Shown piece after piece: positions 6,696-12,472 of a stretch of DNA of 13,917 nucleotides (its first letter is position 1; every line of letters starts with the position of its first letter). The DNA comes from Phascolarctobacterium sp. Lineage in GTDB: Bacteria; Bacillota; Negativicutes; Acidaminococcales; Acidaminococcaceae. Below the pieces are notes generated by a model. That model did not search any database. It was not told where the DNA came from and was given only the letters and a program-made list of their open reading frames with translations. Position numbers and translations under genes: made by a program. The stretch lies in contig SFCN01000053.1 of the NCBI GenBank assembly GCA_004558595.1, forward strand, positions 1 to 13,917, written 5' to 3'.

Positions 6696-7124
6696 ATGTA
6701 CCAAGTAAAAGTAAAGTACGATAAAATGCAGGAAAACGGTTGTGTTAAGCCTGTAACAGATGTGTACGTGGTGGATGCGTTGAGTTTTACCGAAGCCGAA
6801 GCACGCACAATTGAATATGTAACACCGTATATTAGCGGCGAGTTCACTGTAACCGACATAAAGCGCGCTAAATATGCGGAAGTATGGGAAAACAGCGCAG
6901 CCGAGAAATGGTATGAAGCCCAGCTTGAGTTTATAACCATAGACGAGCGCACAGGTAGCGAAAAACGCACTAAAAACCGTATGCTTGTGCAGGCAAGTAC
7001 ACTTAGTGAAGCCATGCAGGCAGTAGCCGAAAACATGCGTGGCACAATGGCAGATTACGAAGCGGTGTGCATTAAGGAAACACCAATACTTGAATTTATA
7101 CAACCAACAGTAATTGAAAGATGA
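6696..7124 (+). CDS. DUF4494 family protein
   Basis: 142 residues. The signature MYQVKVKYDK, VVDALSFTEAEARTIE, PYISGEFTVTDIKRAKYAEV and GTMADYEAVCIKETPI stretches match DUF4494, a Bacteroidetes and Bacteroidetes-phage family of unknown function. The start at 6696 is chosen because MYQVKVKYD is the usual N-terminus; an upstream ATG at 6654 would add 14 unrelated residues overlapping the previous gene. The gene ends with ATGA overlap into the HU-like gene, so the two are probably coupled. The biochemical role is unknown. Confidence 0.9.
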   Translation: MYQVKVKYDKMQENGCVKPVTDVYVVDALSFTEAEARTIEYVTPYISGEFTVTDIKRAKYAEVWENSAAEKWYEAQLEFITIDERTGSEKRTKNRMLVQASTLSEAMQAVAENMRGTMADYEAVCIKETPILEFIQPTVIER

Positions 7125-7408
7125 CAAAGCAAGAACTGGTGCAGAACGTGGTTGAAGCAACTGGCTGCACAACTGCCAGCGTTGAGCAGGTAATCAACGC
7201 AACAATGAGTGAAATACGCAAGGCTGTGCAGAATGGCGATGAAGTTACGCTGCGAGGTTTTGGCTCGTTTAAGCCAAAAGCCTGCAAAGCACGCGTTGCA
7301 CGCAACATTGGCACAGGTGAAAGCGTGCGTATAGCAGCGCACATTAAGCCGTATTTTAAGCCAGCGAAAGAGTTTGTAAACGAAACGGCAAAGCTGGCAG
7401 TAGTTTAA
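7121..7408 (+). CDS. HU/IHF-like DNA-binding protein
   Basis: 95 residues, close to the usual 90. The N-terminal helices (MTKQELVQNVVEATG, then ASVEQVINATMSEIRKAV) and GDEVTLRGFGSFKPK lead to the beta-arm. The tip reads ARNIGTGE (60-67), whereas bacterial HU and IHF have RNPxTGE; the intercalating proline is replaced by Ile63. The protein should bind and bend DNA as a dimer and may assist origin structure or recombination. Lying just before the replication initiator gene, it may act at the adjacent origin (inference). It overlaps DUF4494 by 4 bp. Confidence 0.88.
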   Translation: MTKQELVQNVVEATGCTTASVEQVINATMSEIRKAVQNGDEVTLRGFGSFKPKACKARVARNIGTGESVRIAAHIKPYFKPAKEFVNETAKLAVV

Positions 7409-7419
7409 CCAATTAGTAA

Positions 7420-7452
7420 ACCAGCCCCCTGCTGGTGGCTACACTGGCAGGG
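7420..7452 (+). promoter_or_regulatory. Alternative hairpins before the replication initiator gene
   Basis: The 64-bp gap between the HU-like gene and the initiator gene holds two overlapping stems. One is ACCAGC/GCTGGT with a 5-nt loop (7420-7436). The other is CCCTGC/GCAGGG (7427-7432 with 7447-7452). They cannot form together. No U-run follows, so a simple intrinsic terminator is unlikely; they may limit or tune translation. Low confidence. Confidence 0.25.
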
Positions 7453-7472
7453 CGGCTTCAACAAAGGCGGCA

Positions 7473-8492
7473 ATGAAAGATTATTTAATACTGCACAGGC
7501 AAATACTACACTGGGAATGGCACGATGATGCCTACATGGTGTCGCTTTTCATACATTTGTTGTGCATGGCAAACTACCTGCCAAACTACAAGTACAGGGG
7601 ACAGGTGCAACGTGTTGGCGAATTACAAACCAGCATACCGCAGTTGTCAGCCCTTACAGGCATAAGCCAAAACACTATAATATCAAAGTTACGCAAGCTG
7701 CAAAACAGCGGAGAAATCATTGTAAATCCTACCAAAAAAGGCACAAATATATACATACGTAACTATGCTAAATATCAAGGCATTGAATGCGACACCACCG
7801 CAAACATTGCGGAACTTGGTGGTGTGATAGATGGTGTACAGCTTGGTGTACAATATGGTGCGACAGGTGGTGCGCAGCTTGCGGAGCAAAATGGTGCGCA
7901 AATTGGTGTACAGCACAAAAATGGCACAAAAACAGCTAAAAATCATGCCAGTTCACCAGCTTGTTCCGCAAGCTGTTCCGCAACCATTGCGGAACAAGTT
8001 GCGGACAATCAATTAAATAATAATAATATTATTAATATTAATAATAATAATAACACTAATACACACAAACAAAAAAGCGCAGCACAAAATTGTACGGTTT
8101 TACAGCCAGCAAAACAGCAGTACACCACATCGCAGCTAATGCAAATGTTTGACCAGTTCCGCAGGGCATACAAAGGAACAAAGCGCGGCTTGCAGGTAGA
8201 GTTTGACAATTTGAAAAACAAAAATGCCAACTGGCGCGAGATAGTGCCAATATTAATGCAGGCGTTAGAGCGCGAAATAGTATGGCGCGAGCAAATGCAG
8301 GAAGCTCGCCAGTTTGTGCCGCAGTGGGCGCACCTGCAAACGTGGATAAACCAAAAACGCTGGGAAACCGAATTTGAAACCGTTGAAACTGCAATGGCAG
8401 CAAATGCACAGTCAAACCAACAAGCAACAGCACAACAGCAGCCGCCGAAAGATGAAGAATACGGTGGCAGCTTTGGAGGTATGGACTACTAA
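7473..8492 (+). CDS. Phage replication initiator (winged-helix, DnaD/O-like)
   Basis: 339 residues. The N-terminal domain (about 1-100) starts MKDYLILHRQILHWEWHDDA and contains a winged helix with LQTSIPQLSALTG and SQNTIISKLRKLQNSGEI, as in DnaD/lambda O-type initiators. A central low-complexity linker follows: a 4-residue repeat (113-148, units such as GVQL, GVQY, GAQI) and an Asn/Ile run. The C-terminal domain (about 210-290) reads FDQFRRAYKGTKRG, EIVPILMQALEREI and QFVPQWAHLQTWINQKRW, common in Bacteroidetes phage initiators. The linker DNA is itself origin-like. The adjacent DnaC-like gene fits initiator-plus-loader replication. The initiator role is inferred from domains and neighbours. 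Confidence 0.82.
   Translation: MKDYLILHRQILHWEWHDDAYMVSLFIHLLCMANYLPNYKYRGQVQRVGELQTSIPQLSALTGISQNTIISKLRKLQNSGEIIVNPTKKGTNIYIRNYAKYQGIECDTTANIAELGGVIDGVQLGVQYGATGGAQLAEQNGAQIGVQHKNGTKTAKNHASSPACSASCSATIAEQVADNQLNNNNIININNNNNTNTHKQKSAAQNCTVLQPAKQQYTTSQLMQMFDQFRRAYKGTKRGLQVEFDNLKNKNANWREIVPILMQALEREIVWREQMQEARQFVPQWAHLQTWINQKRWETEFETVETAMAANAQSNQQATAQQQPPKDEEYGGSFGGMDY
7809..7916 (+). repeat. Nine in-register 12-bp tandem units (iteron-like)
   Basis: Units start at 7809, 7821, 7833, 7845, 7857, 7869, 7881, 7893 and 7905. The consensus is GGTGYRCARNWT; seven of the nine begin GGTG, and the units at 7809 and 7881 begin GCGG. In protein this is a 4-residue repeat. The strict 12-bp register suggests tandem duplication retained for DNA function, protein function, or both. 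Confidence 0.8.
7963..8006. repeat. Paired inverted TTGCGGAAC sites
   Basis: GTTCCGCAA lies at 7963-7971 and 7975-7983. Its reverse complement TTGCGGAAC lies at 7987-7995, and the partial copy TTGCGGAC at 7999-8006. Start-to-start spacing is 12 bp throughout, the period of the preceding iterons. The central pair forms a perfect palindrome with a 3-bp spacer (CCA). Two direct then two inverted copies suggest cooperative dimer binding of an initiator. Confidence 0.8.
8007..8068. other. A/T-only tract, candidate DNA unwinding element
   Basis: Bases 8011-8053 contain no G or C (43 bp of AAT/TAA-type repeats), immediately after the inverted sites. Such a tract melts easily and is where a helicase would be loaded. 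In protein it encodes an Asn/Ile-rich run. Confidence 0.6.
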
Positions 8493-8506
8493 AAACAATA
8501 AGCAAT

Positions 8507-9235
8507 ATGGAACAAAGACAACCAACCTTAGAGGACATTATTATGCGCGTTATAAATGATGCGCGTAAGGAACAACAAAAAAGCCTGCCGCTGGAAGATG
8601 AAGCGGAATTTACCAAGCACTCGCACTTGATTGTTACCATAGCAAACAAGCTGCTGCTGCCACAGCGCAGAAAGTTTGTAGTGGACGAGCACAACAAAAA
8701 GGTGCTTCGCTTCCTAACATACTATTTTAACGGTTCTCCCCTCGCCGAGCAGGTATTCCCCGATGCAAAGTATAAGTTACACAAAAACCTGCTAATTATG
8801 GGCGGTGTTGGCACTGGCAAAACGCTGCTTATGCAAATTTTTAGCGAATACCTACGCTACACAAATAACCCTCGTTTTTTCCACTGCATGTCGGTTACGC
8901 AAATGGTGAACTACTACACCATCCACAACAACTTAGACCGCTACACCTACAACGAGGAAAGCAGCACAGGCTTTAAGCCACAGCCGTTCAATATTTGCCT
9001 TAACGACATAGGCGTGCAAAGCAAGACATACTTTGGCATGGACACCCAGCTGCTTACAAACGAGTTTTTGCACGCACGCAATGAAATATGGACGCAAATG
9101 GGCAATACAGCCCACCTAACTACCAACCTAACAATAAAGCAGCTTGAGGAACGCTTTGCGGACGGCTTTGGGCGGCTTATTGACCGTTTTAAGACCTACA
9201 ACGTAATAAAGCTAACTGGTGAAAGTAGAAGATAA
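8507..9235 (+). CDS. DnaC-like helicase loader ATPase
   Basis: 242 residues with an AAA+ core. Walker A is GGVGTGKT (99-106), Walker B-like ICLND (163-167), sensor 1 TTN (205-207), and a DGFGRLIDRF arginine-bearing segment lies near 219-228. The family binds replicative helicase and loads it at an origin as single-stranded DNA opens. Position directly after the initiator gene (14-bp gap) fits an initiator/loader pair, as in lambda O/P or DnaD/DnaI systems. The helicase itself is not in the window and may come from the host. The start has the AAGCAATATGGAA context. The gene is followed by a 125-bp gap with an inverted repeat. Confidence 0.85.
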   Translation: MEQRQPTLEDIIMRVINDARKEQQKSLPLEDEAEFTKHSHLIVTIANKLLLPQRRKFVVDEHNKKVLRFLTYYFNGSPLAEQVFPDAKYKLHKNLLIMGGVGTGKTLLMQIFSEYLRYTNNPRFFHCMSVTQMVNYYTIHNNLDRYTYNEESSTGFKPQPFNICLNDIGVQSKTYFGMDTQLLTNEFLHARNEIWTQMGNTAHLTTNLTIKQLEERFADGFGRLIDRFKTYNVIKLTGESRR

Positions 9236-9360
9236 TGCATAATATGGCTGTTTTGGTGCGCTTTGTTCGCTTTTTATTTCAAAATCAATAAAGTTATCGC
9301 CAAAGCCACAAAACGCGCTAAAAACAGCCTTAAAATAAGAAATACATAAAACAAAACGAT
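9236..9360. promoter_or_regulatory. Intergenic region with imperfect long inverted repeat
   Basis: A 125-bp gap separates the loader gene and the MazG-like gene. GGCTGTTTT (9246-9254) and AAAACAGCC (9321-9329) are perfect 9-bp arms. Inside them GCGC- and TTTG/CAAA-containing stretches partly pair, so an 84-bp imperfect stem is possible. No good TTTG/TAnnTTTG promoter is seen. It could be a terminator, an RNA-level switch or a protein-binding site. Confidence 0.4.
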
Positions 9361-9945
9361 ATGGATACAACGAAAACTAAACATGAGCCTGTAAATTTAC
9401 AGGAGCTTGCCGCAAAGGTACACAACAATGCAGTAAAGCATGGCTGGTGGGAAGACAATCTAAGCGATGAACACTACCTAATGCTTGTAATAAGCGAGCT
9501 GGCAGAAGCTATAGAAGCCGACCGCAAAGGGCGCATGGCTTCTAAGGTTTGGTTTGAGCAAATGATAAATGAAACGCCAAGCAGCCATGAAGCAGCCACA
9601 TACGAGGAGCGTTACGCATACTGGTTTGAAGCCTACATAAAGGATACGTTGCAAGATGAGCTGGCGGACACGGTTATACGGCTACTTGATTTGGCAGGAG
9701 CGCATGGCTATACGCTTATATATTGCTGTGTTGGCTTTTCAAGGCAGCGTGCATTTACCGAAAACGTGTGGGAAATAGTGCAAGTTGTTACTAACAGTAA
9801 TTTGCCAGTAAGTACGCGTGTAATGCTTAGTATAGCAATGGTAGATGTACTTGCTAATACATACGGCTTCAACCTATGGTGGTATGTAGAAAAGAAAATG
9901 GAGTATAACATTAGCCGACCATATAAGCACGGCAAAAAATATTAA
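9361..9945 (+). CDS. MazG-like all-alpha nucleotide pyrophosphohydrolase
   Basis: 194 residues. The two metal-binding motifs of the family are visible: SELAEAIEADR with E46/E49 and DELADTVIRLLDLA with E100/D103. Such enzymes hydrolyse NTPs or dNTPs to monophosphates, using Mg2+. The spacing between the two motifs (about 50 residues) is longer than in MazG itself, due to an inserted polar region (about 58-92). Phage MazG homologues are thought to alter nucleotide pools or alarmone signalling of the host; the substrate here is unknown. The start context is AAAACGATATGG. The next gene begins 4 bp after the stop. Confidence 0.82.
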   Translation: MDTTKTKHEPVNLQELAAKVHNNAVKHGWWEDNLSDEHYLMLVISELAEAIEADRKGRMASKVWFEQMINETPSSHEAATYEERYAYWFEAYIKDTLQDELADTVIRLLDLAGAHGYTLIYCCVGFSRQRAFTENVWEIVQVVTNSNLPVSTRVMLSIAMVDVLANTYGFNLWWYVEKKMEYNISRPYKHGKKY

Positions 9946-9949
9946 AGCT

Positions 9950-10354
9950 ATGCAAGAACAGGTAAGTATGGACACGGAGCTGTGGCGACCTGTACAAGAT
10001 TATGCAGGTTACGAATGCAGCAATTATGGTAGAGTTAGAAAAAAAGGCGCAAGCATTGATTTGCGTTTTGTGTCGGGCTATGGTATGCGCAGGGTAACGC
10101 TTCGCAAAGGCGATGACTATGTGCTGGTGGTTGTGGCTGACATTATACTCACTGCCTTTGTATGCGCTAAACCAGCTGGCATGAAAGCCTTTGTAAAAGA
10201 CGGCAATTATGAAAACTTGGCATTGCCAAACCTTATGTGGGTAAAGCGCAAGCGCGACAAGTATGTGCGAAGAAAAAAGCAAAATAGAAAGCCAAGCAAC
10301 AGTACGGCATGGCTTCTAAAACGATTAAACAAACTTAACAGCAATGAACAGTAA
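9950..10354 (+). CDS. NUMOD4-containing protein with degenerate HNH-like domain
   Basis: 134 residues. The N-terminus (about 10-31) is a NUMOD4 motif, ELWRPVQDYAGYECSNYGRVRKK, found in HNH homing endonucleases. The following region (about 58-98) resembles the HNH fold: VVVADIILTAF and VKDGNYENLALPNLMWV align with HRLVAxAF and HxDGNxxNxxxxNLxW. Both expected catalytic histidines are absent (V82 and the A63 region). A basic Lys/Arg tail follows. It probably binds DNA but does not cut, or the alignment is distant. An in-frame ATG at 9968 is an alternative start. It overlaps the next gene by 11 bp. Confidence 0.75.
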   Translation: MQEQVSMDTELWRPVQDYAGYECSNYGRVRKKGASIDLRFVSGYGMRRVTLRKGDDYVLVVVADIILTAFVCAKPAGMKAFVKDGNYENLALPNLMWVKRKRDKYVRRKKQNRKPSNSTAWLLKRLNKLNSNEQ

Positions 10355-10529
10355 GCAGTTTTATGATACCGTTGTGCGTATGCGTGAAGCGCAGAAGCAG
10401 TACGCTAAATCACGCAGACCATGTGACCTGCAACGCAGCAAGGAAATTGAAAAGGTTATTGACACCGAAATTGAGCGCGTGCAGCGCATAGAGTGGGAAC
10501 AGAAAAACCCACCTTTATTTCCCAAGTAA
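10344..10529 (+). CDS. Small helical phage protein of unknown function
   Basis: 61 residues, strongly charged and predicted helical: FYDTVVRMREAQKQYAK, then SKEIEKVIDTEIERV. Short proteins of this layout (hydrophobic start, MRxAQKxY, SKxLEKxVDxEI) are familiar from Bacteroidetes phage genomes, without known function. The start context is AACAGCAATGAAC. It overlaps the 3' end of the NUMOD4 gene by 11 bp, and a five-codon ORF follows before the next gene. Confidence 0.7.
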   Translation: MNSKQFYDTVVRMREAQKQYAKSRRPCDLQRSKEIEKVIDTEIERVQRIEWEQKNPPLFPK

Positions 10530-10540
10530 CTAACACAAAA

Positions 10541-10558
10541 ATGAGCATTTTACAATGA
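10541..10558 (+). CDS. Five-codon minicistron overlapping the next start
   Basis: ATG AGC ATT TTA CAA TGA encodes MSILQ. Its stop overlaps the ATG at 10555 as ATGA. The ATG is preceded by ACTAACACAAAA, and the resulting 15-mer ACTAACACAAAAATG recurs exactly at 12039-12053 at the VRR-NUC start. It may be a translated coupler or leader, or a start-context remnant. Translation is not proven. Confidence 0.35.
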   Translation: MSILQ

Positions 10559-11430
10559 AAAATGATATTAAGGCAGGCGATTATGTACGCATAACCAGCC
10601 GAAAGACCAAGCAGCAGCAATATGTGAAACTTGAACGGGTTTACATTGTTTTGGAGGTTGGCAAAACTAAAAGCGGTGCAAATGTACTGGTATTAGCCAA
10701 CAAACAAATGAAAGGCGGCAAAATGCGCATAAACAGCGAGCGTTTTGGCTGGGAGCGCATAACCGTTGAGCAGCTTAAAGCACAAAAGCACGAAGCGCAG
10801 TTTAGACAGGAGGTTAAAAGCGATGTTGAGCGCATACTAAATGCTTTTACGATGCAGGAACACGTGCAAATTACATTTGTGCCACTGGTGCTTAATGAAG
10901 TGGCATGGCACTTTGCATTTAGGGCTATAAAGCTGGGAGCAATTGACAGGGTGCAAGACCTAAAGAAGTTGAGCAGGGTGCTTAGGCAGTTGCGTGAACA
11001 CTATGAGCGTCTTATATGTAAAGACTTACTGCCAAGCGATTTTGAACGAATACATAAACAAACAATGGAGTTTATGCAGGAAAACGCATACCATTTCCAA
11101 ATTATGTATTACACTGCAAGCAATGTTTTTAGCAAGCAGTATGGCAAGCAGCCATTTGAGGAAATGCGCGTTAATGCGCTGCTGTCAATGCTTGTAATGC
11201 AGTACACGGACGAACACAACAAACGCTGCGATATGATGCTGGAGCAGCGGCTTGGCAAAATACAAGCTGTAAAGCGTATGCCCGACATGGACAGCCTGTA
11301 CAGCGGCATGGACGCATTTAGCGGAGAGCTGCCTGTGCCTTTTAATTTTGCCGACACCAACCTGCAAATGTGTTTGGGCGTGTTGCGAAATAACCTGCTA
11401 AAATGCGAGTGGGTAATTAGCGACAAATAG
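10555..11430 (+). CDS. Hypothetical protein with N-terminal SH3-like barrel
   Basis: 291 residues, no confident family. The first 75 residues (IKAGDYVRITSRKTK, VYIVLEVGK, ANVLVLANKQM and RFGWERITVEQL) look like a small beta-barrel of the SH3/KOW type. The rest is mostly helical, with several long amphipathic helices (for example QDLKKLSRVLRQLREHYERL). No transmembrane segment or enzyme motif is visible. Position between the small helical gene and ssb suggests a DNA-metabolism or early-function role, but this is weak. The start at 10555 is coupled to the minicistron. Confidence 0.75.
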   Translation: MKNDIKAGDYVRITSRKTKQQQYVKLERVYIVLEVGKTKSGANVLVLANKQMKGGKMRINSERFGWERITVEQLKAQKHEAQFRQEVKSDVERILNAFTMQEHVQITFVPLVLNEVAWHFAFRAIKLGAIDRVQDLKKLSRVLRQLREHYERLICKDLLPSDFERIHKQTMEFMQENAYHFQIMYYTASNVFSKQYGKQPFEEMRVNALLSMLVMQYTDEHNKRCDMMLEQRLGKIQAVKRMPDMDSLYSGMDAFSGELPVPFNFADTNLQMCLGVLRNNLLKCEWVISDK

Positions 11431-11589
11431 CAACACCTATGCCCTATTACAGTATAATTGTATAGCAGTAAATGTGTGTAATAATATAATTAATACTTAT
11501 ATAGTAAGTAATAGCAGTTAGGCAAATGCAAAAGCCTGCTGAAAAATAACAAACAACAAACAAAAACAACAAACAAAAAACAAAAGAAA
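11431..11589. promoter_or_regulatory. A/T-rich gap upstream of ssb
   Basis: The 159-bp gap contains a palindrome TACTTA-TATAG-TAAGTA (11494-11510), the direct repeat ATAGCAGT (11462-11469 and 11511-11518), and an A/C-only leader of repeated AACAAAC just before the ssb start. No clear TTTG/TAnnTTTG promoter is seen. A separate promoter or protein-binding site for ssb is plausible; the A/C leader is likely an unstructured ribosome landing region. Confidence 0.35.
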
Positions 11590-12027
11590 ATGGGAAGTTT
11601 GAATAGAGCAACATTAATTGGAAACGTGGGAAAAGCCCCCGAAGTAAAAACGCTTGCAAATGGAGGTAAGGTTGCGCAGTTTTCGCTGGCAACAACGGAG
11701 CCTGCATATACTCAACAAAATGGGCAACGTGTTGAAGCTCGCACCGAGTGGCACAATGTGGTGGCATGGGCTGGGCTGGCTACTATTTGTGAACGTTATT
11801 TAACGCAAGGTGCGCAGGTGTATGTTGAGGGTAAGATACGCTATAGAACGTATGAAAACCAGCAACAGCAAAAACGCTATGTAACCGAAATTGTGGCTGA
11901 AAATGTTGTACTGCTTAAAAACAACAATGAACAACAGCCACAAGGGTTGCGCCAACAGCAAGCTCCAGCACCAGCTTCGGCATACACTGGTATGCCAAAC
12001 AGCAATAATGAGGAACTGCCATATTAA
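11590..12027 (+). CDS. ssb: Single-stranded DNA-binding protein
   Basis: 145 residues. The OB-fold core is clear: NRATLIGNVGKAPEVKTLANG, KVAQFSLATTE, EWHNVVAWAGLA, GAQVYVEGKIRYRTYEN and YVTEIVAENVVLL. A Gln/Asn/Pro-rich tail (about 112-140) ends in EELPY instead of the usual DDDLPF-type acidic tip; the tip binds host recombination and replication proteins. The protein would cover single strands in replication and in RecT annealing. An upstream A/T-rich gap and A/C-only leader suggest strong translation. It is followed by the VRR-NUC gene with a 23-bp gap. Confidence 0.93.
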   Translation: MGSLNRATLIGNVGKAPEVKTLANGGKVAQFSLATTEPAYTQQNGQRVEARTEWHNVVAWAGLATICERYLTQGAQVYVEGKIRYRTYENQQQQKRYVTEIVAENVVLLKNNNEQQPQGLRQQQAPAPASAYTGMPNSNNEELPY

Positions 12028-12050
12028 TAAAGCCTTTGACTAACACAAAA

Positions 12051-12389
12051 ATGCGAGAATTAGAGCATAAGATACAGGTGGCTTGCGTTAATTATTTCCG
12101 CTACCAGTTTCCCAATCTGCTTATCTACGCTGTGCCTAATGGTGGGCAACGTAACAGTGTTGTGGCAGCAAAGCTAAAGGCAGAGGGCGCAACAGCAGGC
12201 GTTGCTGACTTGGTAATTGTCGCAAATAACAGGCACATATACGTGGAAATGAAAACGCCTAAAGGCAGGCAAACGCCAAAACAGGTTGAGTTTGAAAAGC
12301 ATGTAAAGGCACTTGGGCATAAATACTATGTTTGCCACAGCATAGAGGAGTTTATGCAGGTATGCAAACAGGAGCTTGTTGTTAAGTAA
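12051..12389 (+). CDS. VRR-NUC domain nuclease
   Basis: 112 residues that form the whole domain. Visible motifs are VPNGGQRN (28-35), AGVADLVIV with D53, and the core YVEMKTPKGRQTPKQVEF with E66-M-K68 and Q78. VRR-NUC is a PD-(D/E)XK nuclease fold; stand-alone phage versions cut branched or flap DNA structures and may resolve replication or recombination intermediates. The ATG at 12051 is chosen over a TTG at 12036 because it has the ACTAACACAAAA context and starts at the usual domain boundary. The gene lies between ssb and the ParB-like gene. Confidence 0.9.
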   Translation: MRELEHKIQVACVNYFRYQFPNLLIYAVPNGGQRNSVVAAKLKAEGATAGVADLVIVANNRHIYVEMKTPKGRQTPKQVEFEKHVKALGHKYYVCHSIEEFMQVCKQELVVK

Positions 12390-12402
12390 GCAAAAATTTG
12401 CA

Positions 12403-12419
12403 AAAGTAACATTTACTTT
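12403..12419. promoter_or_regulatory. Palindrome AAAGTAA-CAT-TTACTTT
   Basis: Perfect 7-bp arms around a 3-bp centre, 14 bp after the VRR-NUC stop. It forms a control region together with the larger hairpin at 12428-12464. It may be a protein-binding site. Confidence 0.4.
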
Positions 12420-12427
12420 CAAAAGTT

Positions 12428-12464
12428 AAGCACAAAACGTGAAGTATAAACACGCTTTGTGCTT
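12428..12464. promoter_or_regulatory. Strong 14-bp stem-loop upstream of the ParB-like gene
   Basis: AAGCACAAAACGTG and CACGCTTTGTGCTT pair over 14 positions with one mismatch and a 9-nt loop. The T-rich TATCTTTG follows, so it may act as a terminator of the upstream operon. It also abuts the TAnnTTTG box at 12465, so it could be an operator for the downstream genes. Confidence 0.6.
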
Positions 12465-12472
12465 TATCTTTG
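12465..12472 (+). promoter_or_regulatory. Possible promoter -7 box TATCTTTG
   Basis: TATCTTTG fits the Bacteroidetes TAnnTTTG -7 consensus and lies 23 bp before the ATG at 12496. No TTTG is seen at the expected -33 distance; that position lies at the end of the left arm and the loop of the adjacent stem. Activation by a regulator would be needed. Low to moderate confidence. Confidence 0.4.

Larger units (their letters stand above)
7797..8068. other. Candidate replication origin inside the initiator gene
   Basis: Within the initiator reading frame there is, in order: a CCGCAA-N3-TTGCGG inverted pair, 12-bp tandem iterons, four TTGCGGA-type sites in two orientations, and an A/T-only tract. This order (binding sites, then an unwinding element) mirrors the lambda origin in gene O. 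TTGCGG or its complement occurs seven times in about 210 bp. Evidence is sequence structure only. Confidence 0.65.

Noticed and set aside
7809..7916. CRISPR array
   Set aside because: Units are 12 bp, contiguous and in coding frame, with no unique spacers; they form a coding tandem repeat.
8007..8068. A/T tract as simple microsatellite noise
   Set aside because: It lies immediately after ordered inverted iterons in an initiator gene, so an unwinding element explains it better.
12036..12050. TTG start adding five residues to the VRR-NUC protein
   Set aside because: The ATG at 12051 follows a strong A-rich context and fits the domain boundary.
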